This document shows positions 44,231 to 54,900 of a stretch of 64,000 nucleotides of DNA, piece after piece. Every line of letters begins with the position of its first letter. Position 1 is the stretch's first letter. The stretch comes from Ceraceosorus guamensis. Taxonomy: Eukaryota > Basidiomycota > Exobasidiomycetes > Ceraceosorales > Ceraceosoraceae. Where the stretch lies: NCBI RefSeq assembly GCF_003144195.1, contig NW_020290039.1, positions 62,001-126,000 on the forward strand, in the 5' to 3' direction. Position numbers and translations under genes: made by a program. The notes beneath the pieces are model-generated. The model was not told where the DNA came from and did not search any database. It saw only the letters and a program-made list of their open reading frames with translations.

Positions 44231-47098
44231 CTAATTCTGGTTGACGACGGCGTCACCGCCGCGACCGCCGGTAGCGTTTCCAGAGTGAGCGTCGCCACCG
44301 TTACCCCCGCTTCCATTGCCGTTGCCGACGTAATTGGAAGATCCACTGGCGTGAGCGATGCCGTGGCCTGCACCCGCGTTGACGCTAGCTGGCACAGACT
44401 TCTTGTTGGACTTTCGAGAGTTGGACAGGAAGTCGAACTGCTCGTCGGACAAGAGCTCGCTGAGCATACGCAGATCGATCTCCACCAGACTGTCGTCACC
44501 GCCGACGGTAGCCAAAGGCTTGCGAGTAGCCGTCTTGTGAACGATGTGAGAAGTGTTCTTCTTGGCGCTATGGGTGGCCTTCTTGGTGCTCTTGCCGATC
44601 GACGCTGGGTGCGAAGAGGTTTTGCGAGACCCGGAATGAACCCCATTGTGAGATCCGTTGCCGTTGGCCTGTCCGTTGGCTTGACCACCGTTGCCGGAAC
44701 GAGCATTGCCTCCGTTTCCAGCATTGGCAATGGTCACGCGACCGTTCTTGTTGGCGCCAGTACGAATACCGGTGCTGACGTTGCTGCGGCGCTCGACGTT
44801 AGCGGCAGAGTCGGTTGCTTGATCAGCAGCCTTGACTCCGTGGTCCTCAGAGGTGTAGTCGATGGCAGTGGAGCGACCCGCGATGGCGTGCACTCCCTCA
44901 GGGCTGTCGACGGCAGAGACCTCGTGACTCTCACGAGTCTCGAGCGAGTAGTCATCAGCACTAGGAGAGTGGCTGGCTTCGAAAGAAGTAACGTCACGCT
45001 GAGCGAGACCAGCTTCGAAATCGTCCTCGCTAGCGGTAGCGTCCACGTCGCGGGTGACTTTGACGATTGGACCCTTGTGAAGAGCAGCGCGGTGTCCGGT
45101 CTTGCTCGTCTGCTTCTTGGTCGCACCTCCTTTGCCGCCAGTAGCCTTGCCAGCATTGGCGGATCCACCATGTCCACCGTTGTTCGAGCTCACGTCAGCG
45201 CCGTGGACGCCGTACTTCTTGGCGTGCACGTGAGAGTCAGAAGCACCACCGTTGGCCTTACCGCCGTGGCCGCTCTTCTGTCGAGGCAAAAGGGTAAGGA
45301 TGGATTCGAGAAAGATAACCAATACGGAGCCCTGTACTCACGCCGTTACCTCCACGTCCGTGACCATGTCCGCGAGCTTGAAGCTCGTCAGCAGTGGCGG
45401 TAGTGTCGAAGGAGTCTGACGTGGCGTGAGTGTCGAAGTCGCGACGCTCTGAAGTGGGTGCAGCCGCATCGTCATCGTCACCTTGACCTTCACCGTCCTC
45501 GGGCTGATCGTCGCTGGGAAGGTCATCGCCAAGAGTAGGCTCTTCGTCAGTGCCGTTACGGTTAGCCTCTGCGCTAATGCCCTGGGAGTTTTGCGCAGCT
45601 GCGATGTCGCGAAGACCAATGTGATTGTTGTTCAGAAGCTTCTTGAAGGCTGCCTCGCGAGCCAGCCCAAGGTCTGGCTTGTCGAGGATACCACGAGCCA
45701 TGTTCTCCTGAGTGGCGATGGCTTGGACGCTCTCGGGAGTGGAGGTGGCAGCGATGTCGCGAGCTTGCTGCTGCTGAGCAGCGATAGCCTCAATGCCTTC
45801 TGGGGTCGACGAAGCAAAGACGTCGCGAGCTTGCTGCTCCTGAGTGGCCACAGCCTGGATCCCCTCTGGAGTCGACGAAGCGGAGACGTCGCGAGGCGAA
45901 TACTGCTGACGGTGAGGGGTGCTGTACTCGTTGGGCAAGCTCTGAGAGTTGAGACCGTCGTTCTGGACCTGAGCAGTTACGTCACGCTGGGCAATGGTCT
46001 CAGCGTCGAAGCTGTTTGGAGTGACCTCGGCGTCGGTGTCGCGCTCGGTGATGGGCCTGGGCGATGGCGTGGAGCTGGCAGAGGGTGCTGCGATCGACGA
46101 AGTGGACTCGGGCTTCTTCTTGTCAAATTGCTCAGCAGCTGCCAGACCAGACTTGTTCATCGAAGCAGAAGTGGAGCGCTTCAGGAGGTTGTTGCTGGTA
46201 GAGCCGCCGGATCCGCCGGTGGCGTTGCCCCCACTGGCATCACCGCCCTGACCGCCGTTGCAGGAGTTGAAGTTGAGAGCGTTGAGACCGATCAGGCTTC
46301 CAGAAGTGGAGCAGTTGGAGTTGCCGCCGTTGGCTTGACCACCGTTGCCGGCTTTGGCGCTTCCACCATCGGCGTGGTGCTTGTCGTTCTGCAACAAGAA
46401 CATGAGCATCATCGTCAGCGTGTCGTCCACAGAGACCACCGGTCTATCCTCCTTGGAGATAACGACTCACCACCTGGACCTTACCACCAGTGATCTTCTT
46501 GGCGGACGTGCCACTCTTCTTTGGGGTAGTCTTCTTGGTGGTCGAAGGTTTCTTGGGCTTCGAGGACGACTTGGTCGGCTTCTTGGCGGGGTTCTTCACG
46601 ACAGCGGTCGCGGTGGTAGTGACGGTGGGCTTGTCGTTGCAGTTGATTCCAAGAAGGCCGCAGAGGTTGAGCTGGGCATCAGCAACATTGTCGGACTGAC
46701 CGCTAAGGTCTAGGTCTCCGGTGAGAAGGGGGTCCTCGCGGCTGTCAAGAACCGCGGGGGATGGGCTCGATGGTCAGCGCATGCTGTGAAGAGGCGTAGC
46801 AAATGGAAACATGAGATACTCACTTGTTGTCGATGCCGAGACCGGCCAGCGCGCGCTGGGTCAGGCGCAACGTGGTGCCGTGAGCAGCGGTGGAAGGGAC
46901 GTGACGCTCATTGGCGCTAGCATACTGTGGAGACGTGGGTGCGAAAGTGCCATCGTTGGACGCTCCAGGGTTTGGGCTGGGAGCGGGGCTAGTGTCGACC
47001 GCCGCGGGAACGGGGCTGGCGGAAGCGAACAAGCCACTGTTCAGGATGGGCGATCCAGCCCCGAGGGCCAGAGCAACGAATGATGGTCCGATACGCAT
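44231..47098 (-). CDS. Putative secreted Gly/Asn-rich repeat protein with duplicated exon
   Basis: Minus strand, four exons: 47098-46824, 46741-46471, 46388-45342 and 45277-44231, 879 aa. Introns are 64-82 nt with GTGAGT donors. The N-terminus is hydrophobic (FVALALGAGSPILNSGLFAS) and followed by an Ala/Pro-rich stretch, consistent with a signal peptide. Exon 2 has the only clear Cys pair (NLCGLLGINCND) and then a Lys/Thr/Pro-rich linker. Exons 3 and 4 are related modules. Each opens with Gly/Asn-rich sequence holding the motif GGxGGxAxxGxATGGxGG. Each then has an acidic Ser/Thr region with AQRDVT and a DSPEG or STPEG element. The motif recurs near the C-terminus. Exon 3 also holds three 22-residue tandem repeats. 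I recognise no domain family. A cell-wall, matrix or secreted repeat protein is the best guess; function is unknown. Confidence 0.8.
44255..44308 (-). repeat. Gly-rich 18-residue motif, copy 3
   Basis: Encodes GGNGGDAHSGNATGGRGG (residues 855-872), close to the C-terminus of the Gly/Asn-rich protein. Confidence 0.85.
45125..45178 (-). repeat. Gly-rich 18-residue motif, copy 2
   Basis: Encodes GGHGGSANAGKATGGKGG (residues 565-582), in the first part of exon 4 of the Gly/Asn-rich protein. Confidence 0.85.
45696..45893 (-). repeat. Three tandem 66-bp (22-residue) coding repeats
   Basis: Units of exactly 22 codons (residues 348-413) follow the pattern RDVxASSTPEGIxAxAxQxQQA: RDVSASSTPEGIQAVATQ.., RDVFASSTPEGIEAIAAQ.. 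and RDIAATSTPESVQAIATQ... Units 1 and 2 are closest at DNA level; unit 3 has diverged. The next residues (RGILDKP) start like a fourth unit. Confidence 0.93.
46203..46256 (-). repeat. Gly-rich 18-residue motif, copy 1
   Basis: Encodes GGQGGDASGGNATGGSGG (residues 227-244), in the first part of exon 3 of the Gly/Asn-rich protein. Confidence 0.85.
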
Positions 47099-49065
47099 GT
47101 TGGCTAGAGTAGCTTGAAAGGGGTAAAGGACTAAAAATTGACCACAGAGGTACGTGTGAGAGTGAGTCGTGGACTGTATGCGCGGTGCGGTGTAGGGTAG
47201 TCAGGTGAGGGTGGAGATGAGCTGGAGGTGGAAGCAGTAATGAGGCGTTAGTCGTAAGAGGAGCAGTTTGATGTCGGAAGGCCTTGCGATGTCGAGAAGA
47301 GAGTGGAGGGACGTGAGCGATCGAAGGGAGAGGGGATGTGGTGTGGATGGGAGAGAAGGAAAGAAAGAAGAGTCGAGGGGGAAAGGGTCAAGGCTTTAAA
47401 GGACCGGATCTAGCCTGATTGATTGCTCAGCAACCAAACATGGCAGAGCTCCATCCCGACCGCAACTGCCGCCACGCCGCCTTAGCGAGCGGAAGGAGAG
47501 CGCCATACCTAAACGAAGAGGCAAGTGTCGACAGGGGCAGTCGACGGTCAACGGCCACATCGGAAGTCTGAGTCGACCCAAAGAACAGGTCAGCGGGAGC
47601 AAAGCTAGCGAGCCACCGGCGCTCAGCGGTTCCGATGCATGCGAGCACATGATGTTGTTGGTGACCCGAGCCTTCTTTCGAGCACCAGCACGCAAGGGAT
47701 CCGAACAGAACAGGCCGATACTTGAATGCTGAATGCTGATGATGAGTGTGAGAGTTTCGCCGCGCACTATACACCCAGTATGCAGGTTGTCCGTTAGCGA
47801 TGCGCGTTGAACGAGGGGCCGTTGAGGTTGCCGCTTGCACAGCATGTGACTTGCGTCGAGCCACCGATCATGGCAGGCGAAGCCAAGACATAGAAGAGCC
47901 ACGTACGACGGCGCGACCACAGTAACAAAAGAGCAAGTGATTCGAAAGTGTCACAATTTCCTCTGATCAGCGGCTTTGACAACAGCACCTTGAATAGGTG
48001 CGCGAGCACCCGCCTGTTAGTCGTCTAGACTACGCAGCGAGACTCGGCTGCCCGGCCGTGTGGCGCCATTCCGGGGTGTGGAACAGTGACGAGTGACGAG
48101 TTGTCCAGTTGCGTATCCTTTCAAGCAAGGCCTGCTGCCGATCTGGTCAGCAACTCATCGGCTCCGTCACTCAAGTCCTTACCTTGCGTCACGTTGCAAG
48201 CTTAGCCTGAGTGTATGCATACATAGGGTTGAGTGTAGAAGCCGAGCCCGCACTGAGATTGACTGACGCTTGCTGACTGATGATGGCCCGACTGGTTGCG
48301 CGGGTCAGATGTGTGGAATCGCACATGCACGTTGCTGAGAGCTCACGTTTGAGCTCGCGCTGCATCAAAGAGGCCGCGGGCGATTGAAGCCAAAGCCGAA
48401 GCCGAAGCCGCGCTGGCCGTTAAGCTTGGCGTGCGATCGACTGCTTCTCGTCGTGGTCCAGGCTTGCGAGAAATCCGACCGCAAGAGTCTTGCGTGGACT
48501 CGGACGAGCAGATGCTGGCGGGTACTGGCGGGTTGTTTCTGATGATGCGCGCGCCCCTTGCCGACTTCAACGGACACGCGAACGAGCCTGCGCGCCTTGC
48601 GCGGCTGCCTTCTCGTACTGCTGCATGACTGATGATGCTTTGTTGCGCGACCGTTGCTCCCGGCCGCTGGGTCCAGTCACAGAGACCGATCACAGGCATC
48701 CAGCACTACCACTGCCATCGGGCGTGCCTTGACGCTGCTCCAACAGATTTTCACGTCATATCTGCTGCTATAACTGCCCTTCTCTCTCACGGCAAAGACT
48801 CGCGACTGTGTGCCGCGTTCCGCAATGGCGAGATGATCACGTGACCAAACATTGCAGTGCGATCGAACGACATCAGCGCCGCGCCTCATCGACGGCGCGA
48901 ACAACCAAGAACATCATCCGCCGTCAATCTTCATATGTACTGAACACACCAGCGCTCTCCAGCTGCCTACTGCCGACCACTCTAAGTAAAGCCTCAGCTT
49001 AGTCGAGTCAAGTCACTCAAAGACTCCATCGGCCAATCGCGCCCTCGCGCAAAGGTCTGTCCAAG
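47099..49065. promoter_or_regulatory. Divergent upstream region (2.0 kb)
   Basis: This lies between the Gly/Asn-rich gene (-) and LUC7 (+). The first 300 bp are strongly purine-rich on the plus strand (C/T-rich on the coding strand), as expected of a well-expressed fungal leader. A CGAGTGACGAGT repeat is at about 48088-48101. TCACGTGA is at 48837-48844, 220 bp before the LUC7 ATG. No gene is seen. Confidence 0.6.
48837..48844. promoter_or_regulatory. TCACGTGA box upstream of LUC7
   Basis: A perfect 8-bp palindrome with a CACGTG core, 222 bp upstream of the LUC7 start. It matches the boxes at 23661, 29837 and 38554. Confidence 0.5.
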
Positions 49066-50494
49066 ATGGGTCGCAAAGCAGAGGTACAGAGAGCTTTGCT
49101 GGAGAAGCTCATGGGACCAGAAGGTGAGTGGATGGATTGAAGGTAAAGGGAAGGGAGATGGCGGAACGATGAGCATCGCGCGCATCTTGCTCGCCGAATA
49201 GACTAGAGGACGGGCAGCTGTATGCGGCTCGCAATGCAGACTGATGAAGTTGTCCTGCCCCGCACTCTCATAGCCATGGGAACTGCCAACGCAACTCTGC
49301 ATTTCACCGACGACAAGGTCTGCAAAAATTTTCTTTGCGGCATATGTCCCAACGATCTCTTTTCAAATACCGTGAGTGCTGACAGGGATGCACAAGGACA
49401 AGAAAAGCCACTCATGGTGCTCTCTTGACGTCGATCGAATGTCATTGCGCGCAACAGAAAGTGGATCTCGGACCATGTCCCAGATCTCACACTGCCAAGC
49501 TGAAGGATGACTACGATGCTGCGCTATCCAAGGGAGACCGATACGCGCAATTCGAAGTGGAGCACGAAAACTCCATTCGGACCTTCATGGCGGACATCGA
49601 CCGCAAAATTGCCGCCAACAAGCGACGTATCGACATTTCGCCCGAAGAGACTGCCAAGTTCACCAATCTGATGAGGGACATTCAAGATTTGGAAGCTGCT
49701 CACGACGCTGCTACGAAGGAGGTGGAAAGATTGGGAGAAGCTGGAGAGATTGAAGCTAGTTTGGCTGAGCTCAACAAGGCTGAAGCTTTAAAACAGGAGA
49801 AGTCGGATAGGGAGCGGGATTTGCAGGTGCTCAGCGATAGCGCTGGTGCAAGTGGACATCAAAAATTGCGAGTGTGCGACGTTTGCGGCGCCTACTTGTC
49901 CATCCTGGACTCCGACAGACGTCTTGCCGATCATTTCGGAGGAAGGGTGAGCGGCGCACTGGCCACGTGCATCACTTCATCCTGGCTCACCTGGCTGACT
50001 TTCCTGCTTCATTGCGATCTTCCGTCTCAGATGCACTTGGGCTATCTCAAGCTGAGGGAAGTGATCCAAGGATTCGACGACCGGAGGGCAAGAGGAGAAG
50101 ATCCGAGGACCTTCTTGGCGCAAAGAGGACCGGGTCCGCTCAAAGGAATCAATGGCACATCGAACGGCACATCGTCTGGCCCAGCTCCACCGACAGGTCC
50201 TGGAGGGCAAGGCGCAGATGATGGGTACAGGCGAAGAGAAGACGAAAGAGACAGGGATAGGAGAGACCGGGATAGGGAAAGAGACCGAGGCTCCGATCGG
50301 GACAGGGAACGCGAGAGGAGGGAAAGAAGGGGAGGAGCTGATTATCGGTGAGATGACAAGTCAACCTGAGCACCGCTTGCTCGCTTTGGTCTCGAGCTAA
50401 CACGCGTCACGTTTTGCCTTGATCGCTGCTTTGCCGCAGGGAGCGGTCGCCAGCTCGGTTACGAAAGCGCTCTGCTTCACCCATCCGGCGTTGA
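49066..50494 (+). CDS. LUC7: U1 snRNP-associated splicing factor Luc7
   Basis: Five exons: 49066-49123, 49274-49371, 49458-49946, 50031-50347 and 50440-50494, 338 aa. The first zinc finger is split over exons 2 and 3 (VCKNFLCGICPNDLF, KVDLGPCPRSH). The long middle helix carries the expected coiled coil. The second finger (LRVCDVCGAYLSILDSDRRL) continues over intron 3 into MHLGYLKLREV. The tail is Arg/Asp/Glu-rich. I add the last exon because a GTGAGA donor at 50348 and a CCGCAG acceptor extend the tail to RERSPARLRKRSASPIRR, an RS-like end typical of the family; without it the frame stops at 50351. Luc7 helps U1 snRNP select weak 5' splice sites, which suits a genome with many short introns. 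Confidence 0.95.
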
Positions 50495-50996
50495 TTGCAT
50501 CGTGCCCAGGACATCTTTGTGCCTCACCCAAAACTCACGCGTGTAGTCAATTGAGATAAGCTCATTGCTGGTCGACACCGGCTTCCGGGCGTCAAGTCGG
50601 ACACTGCCTGATGGTCGGCGTTCACCTATCGTGCGACTCAGAAATGATTGACACGACTGCGCTGTTGCATGTTCGGCAGCGAGGCTGCAGCAGTCGTCGA
50701 CCGCATTGCCCAAGCTGTTCAGGTCACCTGGATAAATCGCGGCTCCATTATGCACATTTTGGTTTAGGCGTATGCTGAGATAAATGTACAGTGTGAGTGC
50801 GAGAGCAAGCAAAGGGTGGAGCAGTAGCAGCTGCAGAGTGCAAAGGGCGGAGTCTGACCAAGGAATGATCACATGAGTTTTGGGGGGGGGGAGGGGGGCA
50901 AAATATGTGTGCACATGTTTGATCTCCGTATGATCACTGGAGATGTATAAAGTACGAGCGAAGAAGCTTGCGATGTTTCCTGAGGAATCTTAGCGA
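50495..50996. other. Convergent intergenic region (0.5 kb)
   Basis: This lies between the 3' ends of LUC7 (+) and TSC1 (-). It contains a G-rich run at about 50880-50898 and otherwise nothing recognisable. Confidence 0.75.
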
Positions 50997-53900
50997 TCAC
51001 AAGTCAGCTTTTCCCGCGACGCTGCCTCCTTTAGACGCATCTTCTGCACGGGTGCTGAGGTCTGCAGCAGTCAAGCCGCTTGGGGTGACCGCGTCCTGAC
51101 TATGACTAGCGCCAAGACTCAGTAAGGGAATCTGCGCGTGCAGCGCATCTTGAATCCAAGTGTCCCCTGCATGGCTTGATGATGTCGCCGCATCATGAAG
51201 TTCAGGGTTCAGCTGTTCAAGGTCCTTCGATGTCGTTGGGGAGGCTTTGAGCTTGAGCGCAAGAGTAGCCTCTGCGCTCTCAGCCCGAACGCGCAAGTCG
51301 AGGGCTTGAGCCTCTAAAGTTTCTATTTGAGACTGCATCCGCGTCTTCTCGGCTTCCAGCGCTGCTTCGCGAGTCGCATTGCCGCGAGTTGGTGTGGGAC
51401 GAAGTGGCGACGCACTCGTAACCTGGTGCTGTGAGGACCGAAGTCGAATAGCGTCGCTTCGTACTAAGGAAAGGTCGCGGTCCAATGTCTCAATACGAGC
51501 TGCTTGTGATTCGGAAAGGCTGCGCAAATTTCCGGCATCGTCATCCGATGCTTGCAGCATCATCTCCATCTCGTGCCAGCGTGAGAGTAGAAGCTAGAGA
51601 TTCCCAACAAAGTCGTCGAGTCAGCCAGAACTTCCACAGCATTGCACAGTCGAGCGACTCACCTCCATCTCGCGTCGCTGTTGATCATATCGGCGAACAT
51701 CCTCGTCCCACATCGACAGCATGCTGGAAAGTTGCCTGATCTTGACCTCATACTCTGCAATCTGCTTGACTTTCTTCCTGTCTGCCTCGACCTGCTGACG
51801 CAGTTCGAACAACTCTTTCGCGTCCTCCTCAAGCTGACGAGCTTGACTTTGAGAGGTAGCCCTAGCGTCTTCCAGGGCAGCTCTAAGCTCGCGCGACTCA
51901 TTGGTCCACACCTTGCGCTCTTCGCGATAAGTCCTGAGCTTCGCATTCAGCTCGCTTTCCCACGCAGCATGCCGCGATTTGGTGCTCGCAGCCTCCATTC
52001 TCTGCTTCTCCTGCGCGGCCATCGTCGCGGATATTCGGCTTCGCAGTGACCTCACGGTATGATAGAGATTCTGTCTTTCAGCCTCGAGAGCCGTGTCGGC
52101 TATGCGATCACTTTGAAGCCGACCAATGTGGATAAGATGCTGTTCCTTGAGATACAACTCAAAGTTGAGCTCGTTGCGCAACAAGAGATTCTCTCGTTGG
52201 GCATAAGCCAGCTCGTTGTAGACCTCGGAACGGGCAGGTCTCGCAGCTTGAAGTAGTGGGGAAGCGGTGGCGCTCGTCGGGCTCTTCATCCGTTCAGTTC
52301 CCAAAGCCTCACCAAGGCTTCCGCCTTCGAGGCTAGGCGGGACCGAGGTGGCAGAGGAGTGGGATGCGGAGCGCTCGCGACGTAGGCGGACCACCTGAGT
52401 GAGTGGCGATGGTGGGCTGGAGATGGGGTCTTGAGGCACGGAAATGCCCAGCCGCGATTTGGCGTTCGTCTGCGGACTGCCGCCGAGGTGCATTCTGCTT
52501 AGCAATCCGCTGGTAGCGAGGGTGCTGCTGCGGGCAGGACTTAACGCCAGAAGCCCGGTCGGCGAGTCGAAGGCAAATGGGCGCAGGGCGCCGGTGCTTG
52601 TCAATGGCGCCGCCCACCTCAGCGCGGCGTACTCGGTAAGCATGCGCGAGTCCGGCGTCGATTCGAACGAGAACTCATGATGACCGCCTCCAGAGCTGTG
52701 CGTTGACCCCCGGCGATGCGCAATGCTTTGAGCGAGTGATCCGCTTGGATCGCCAACCAATGTATGCAGCTGCTTGGAGTTCGGCGTGCCAGCGTGTTCT
52801 GACCCTCTGCTGGACTGAAAGCGAGAGGCCGCAGGAGTTGCAGTGCCAGTGGAGGTAAATTGCAGCTGACCCAATGGATGCCTCTCTGAGGTTGCAGCGT
52901 GCCCCTCATGGCGCGCACCGAGGTGCAAGCTAATGCACTCAGCGGTGATGTCCGCAGGCTCATGCTGCAACCATCTTTGCGTATCGCTGACTTCCTTCTC
53001 GGCAGACAGCGAGACTAGAGCGGGATGCAATGTATGCGCTCTGAGAACGGGTGCACTGCGCGACTGCACGGCAAGCTCATCCATCATGTCCTCCCAAGAC
53101 CCCGCAACGGGTGAGTCGTACTGAGCCTTGCGGAGATAGTCGATGGGCGCTCTGAGGAAACGAATCATGTTGCAGGGAAAGATTCCGTAGAGGAAGGTAA
53201 AGAATTGCACGGCATTTGGAGGGCTCGAGGCGACCGTGTCGAAAGAGGATTCTACAGGGAACGAGAGCAGAAGCAGTATCATCAGCATTGCTCGCAGGCA
53301 AGTGTGCGCGTCAGAAGGACTCACCGAGCCTTCGCCAATTTAGGTCAGGCCGCGCCAGTAGTCGCTTGCCAAGGCGGTCGACTTCTGCAAACTCTTCATC
53401 ATATTGTCTGCGCAGCTCCTCCATGCCATCGTCGCTACCAGTGCGGTTTTCCCAGCCCACCCCGAGCTTACGCCAGTCGATGACGCGGGCATAGATGGCC
53501 AAAAACGTTGGCAAGCCCCCTGCGCCTCCATTCGCGATCCAATTGGCAATGTGCGGCAGAAGCATCACCAGCGCCGTGATGCATAGCGCAGTGGAAGTGG
53601 TAGAAGTGTCGAGTTGAGCCGAAAGCACGAGCATGCGAGGCAGCGCCGTCCGCGTGATGAGAGGAGCATGCATCGAATAGAGTCGCAAGAAAATGCTCAG
53701 GAGAAGCAGAATTGGAACGCGAGCCAGAGGATCGTCGAATGATTCTGCTAGGTGGTGAAAGAGCTCTTTAGGTCGTAGCGAACCGAATGCGATCAGGATC
53801 GTTTCCAAGTTGCCCTTCCAAGTGGTTCCGACGACGTCGATGAGCGGCGCTGCGTCGAGGTCGCCGGACCAGGGTTGGACCTTGGTAGCTGCTGAGTCCA

Positions 53901-54900
53901 CAATGCCCACATTTTCTGTCTCTGGAGCTGCCAACGTCTGAGCCTTGGCCTCTTGTTCATCTTTTGCCTCGTCTTCATCGTCGTTGCGCTGCCCAATGGC
54001 TGTCGCTGAAGCCTCGGAAGTGTACAGGTCAAAGATGCGTTGTGTAAATCGCCTCAGGTGGTCCGCACTGTGCGACTTGGCCGCTGCGCCGGATGCGCTG
54101 CGTCGCTCGCGACTTGGCCCCCGCCTCTCAATGGCAGCAGCGACGCTGCCTTCATTCGGGTCCGTCGAGGAGGTGGGATAAGGCGCGTCTCCTCGTTTCC
54201 GGGCAGCATCGAGTCCTTCCCTCGGCGGCCAGGCAGCAGTCGGCTCTGGCTCATCAACATATGATGCACTCGGCGTGGCTGCCATGGCAAACACTACCAG
54301 ATCGCGCGCACGCGAAGCACATTGCGTGCTTGTCAGGTGGTTCTTGAGCAAGGGACGCAAGACCAGGTCCCACCACTCGAGCACTATGCAAGCTGGTCCC
54401 AGCAATGGGGACAGCCGCTGCAAGATCTCCACAAGGCTCGACGTGCTCTTCAGGTCCTCTTGGTCCATATCGTCATTGTAAATGTCTAACAGCTCAGCAT
54501 TCACTTTGCTCGCCAGGTGCGCTCGAAGCTGTGCCTTTGTTGCCGCAACCGCTTGGGCGTTTGTGTTGTTTGCCCCAGAGGTGGAAGCAGTGGATATATT
54601 TGCCGCTGCTACAGCAGCCGCAGAAGAAGAGCCAGAGCTCCCGCCGCCGCCACCGCCGCTGCTGCTGCTGCCGGTGGAAGTTGGTGCAGGAGGAAGATTG
54701 GGATCGTTGAGTAAGCTCTGTATAGCTGATAGCGCAAGAGGCAGAGCGGTTGCAGACGTCTGCTCGTCTGACACTAAGGCTGCTCTCAGACGGACGGATA
54801 GCTCTTTGAGTGCAGCCCGTATAGACTTTGGAACGTCTACCTGGGCCGGCGCTGCACCAGCTGCCCCCGCGCTTGTCGGAGTAAAGTGAGGAGGCGGCAT
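50997..54900 (-). CDS. TSC1: Hamartin / tuberous sclerosis complex subunit 1
   Basis: Minus strand, three exons: 54900-53325, 53251-51663 and 51593-50997, 1253 aa, close to animal hamartin. I start at ATG 54900; an in-frame GTG ten codons upstream is not used. The N-terminal half is alpha-helical (HEAT-like), with Ser/Gly- and acid-rich insertions. The hamartin signature QFFTFLYGIFPCNMIRFLR starts near residue 541, directly after intron 1. A Ser/Pro-rich spacer follows, then a long coiled coil from about 870 to beyond 1150 (YNELAYAQRENLLLRNELNF, YEVKIRQLSSMLSMW). TSC1 stabilises the TSC2 GAP, which switches off Rheb and so restrains TORC1 under nutrient limitation. TSC2 is not in this window. 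The assignment rests on the signature plus architecture. Confidence 0.88.

Noticed and set aside
44285-46493. Two long plus-strand open frames (372 and 336 codons) opposite the Gly/Asn-rich gene
   Set aside because: They are antisense shadows: GGN/AAC-rich codons on the minus strand leave few stops on the opposite strand. The minus frame has proper splice sites, a signal-like N-terminus and repeated peptides.
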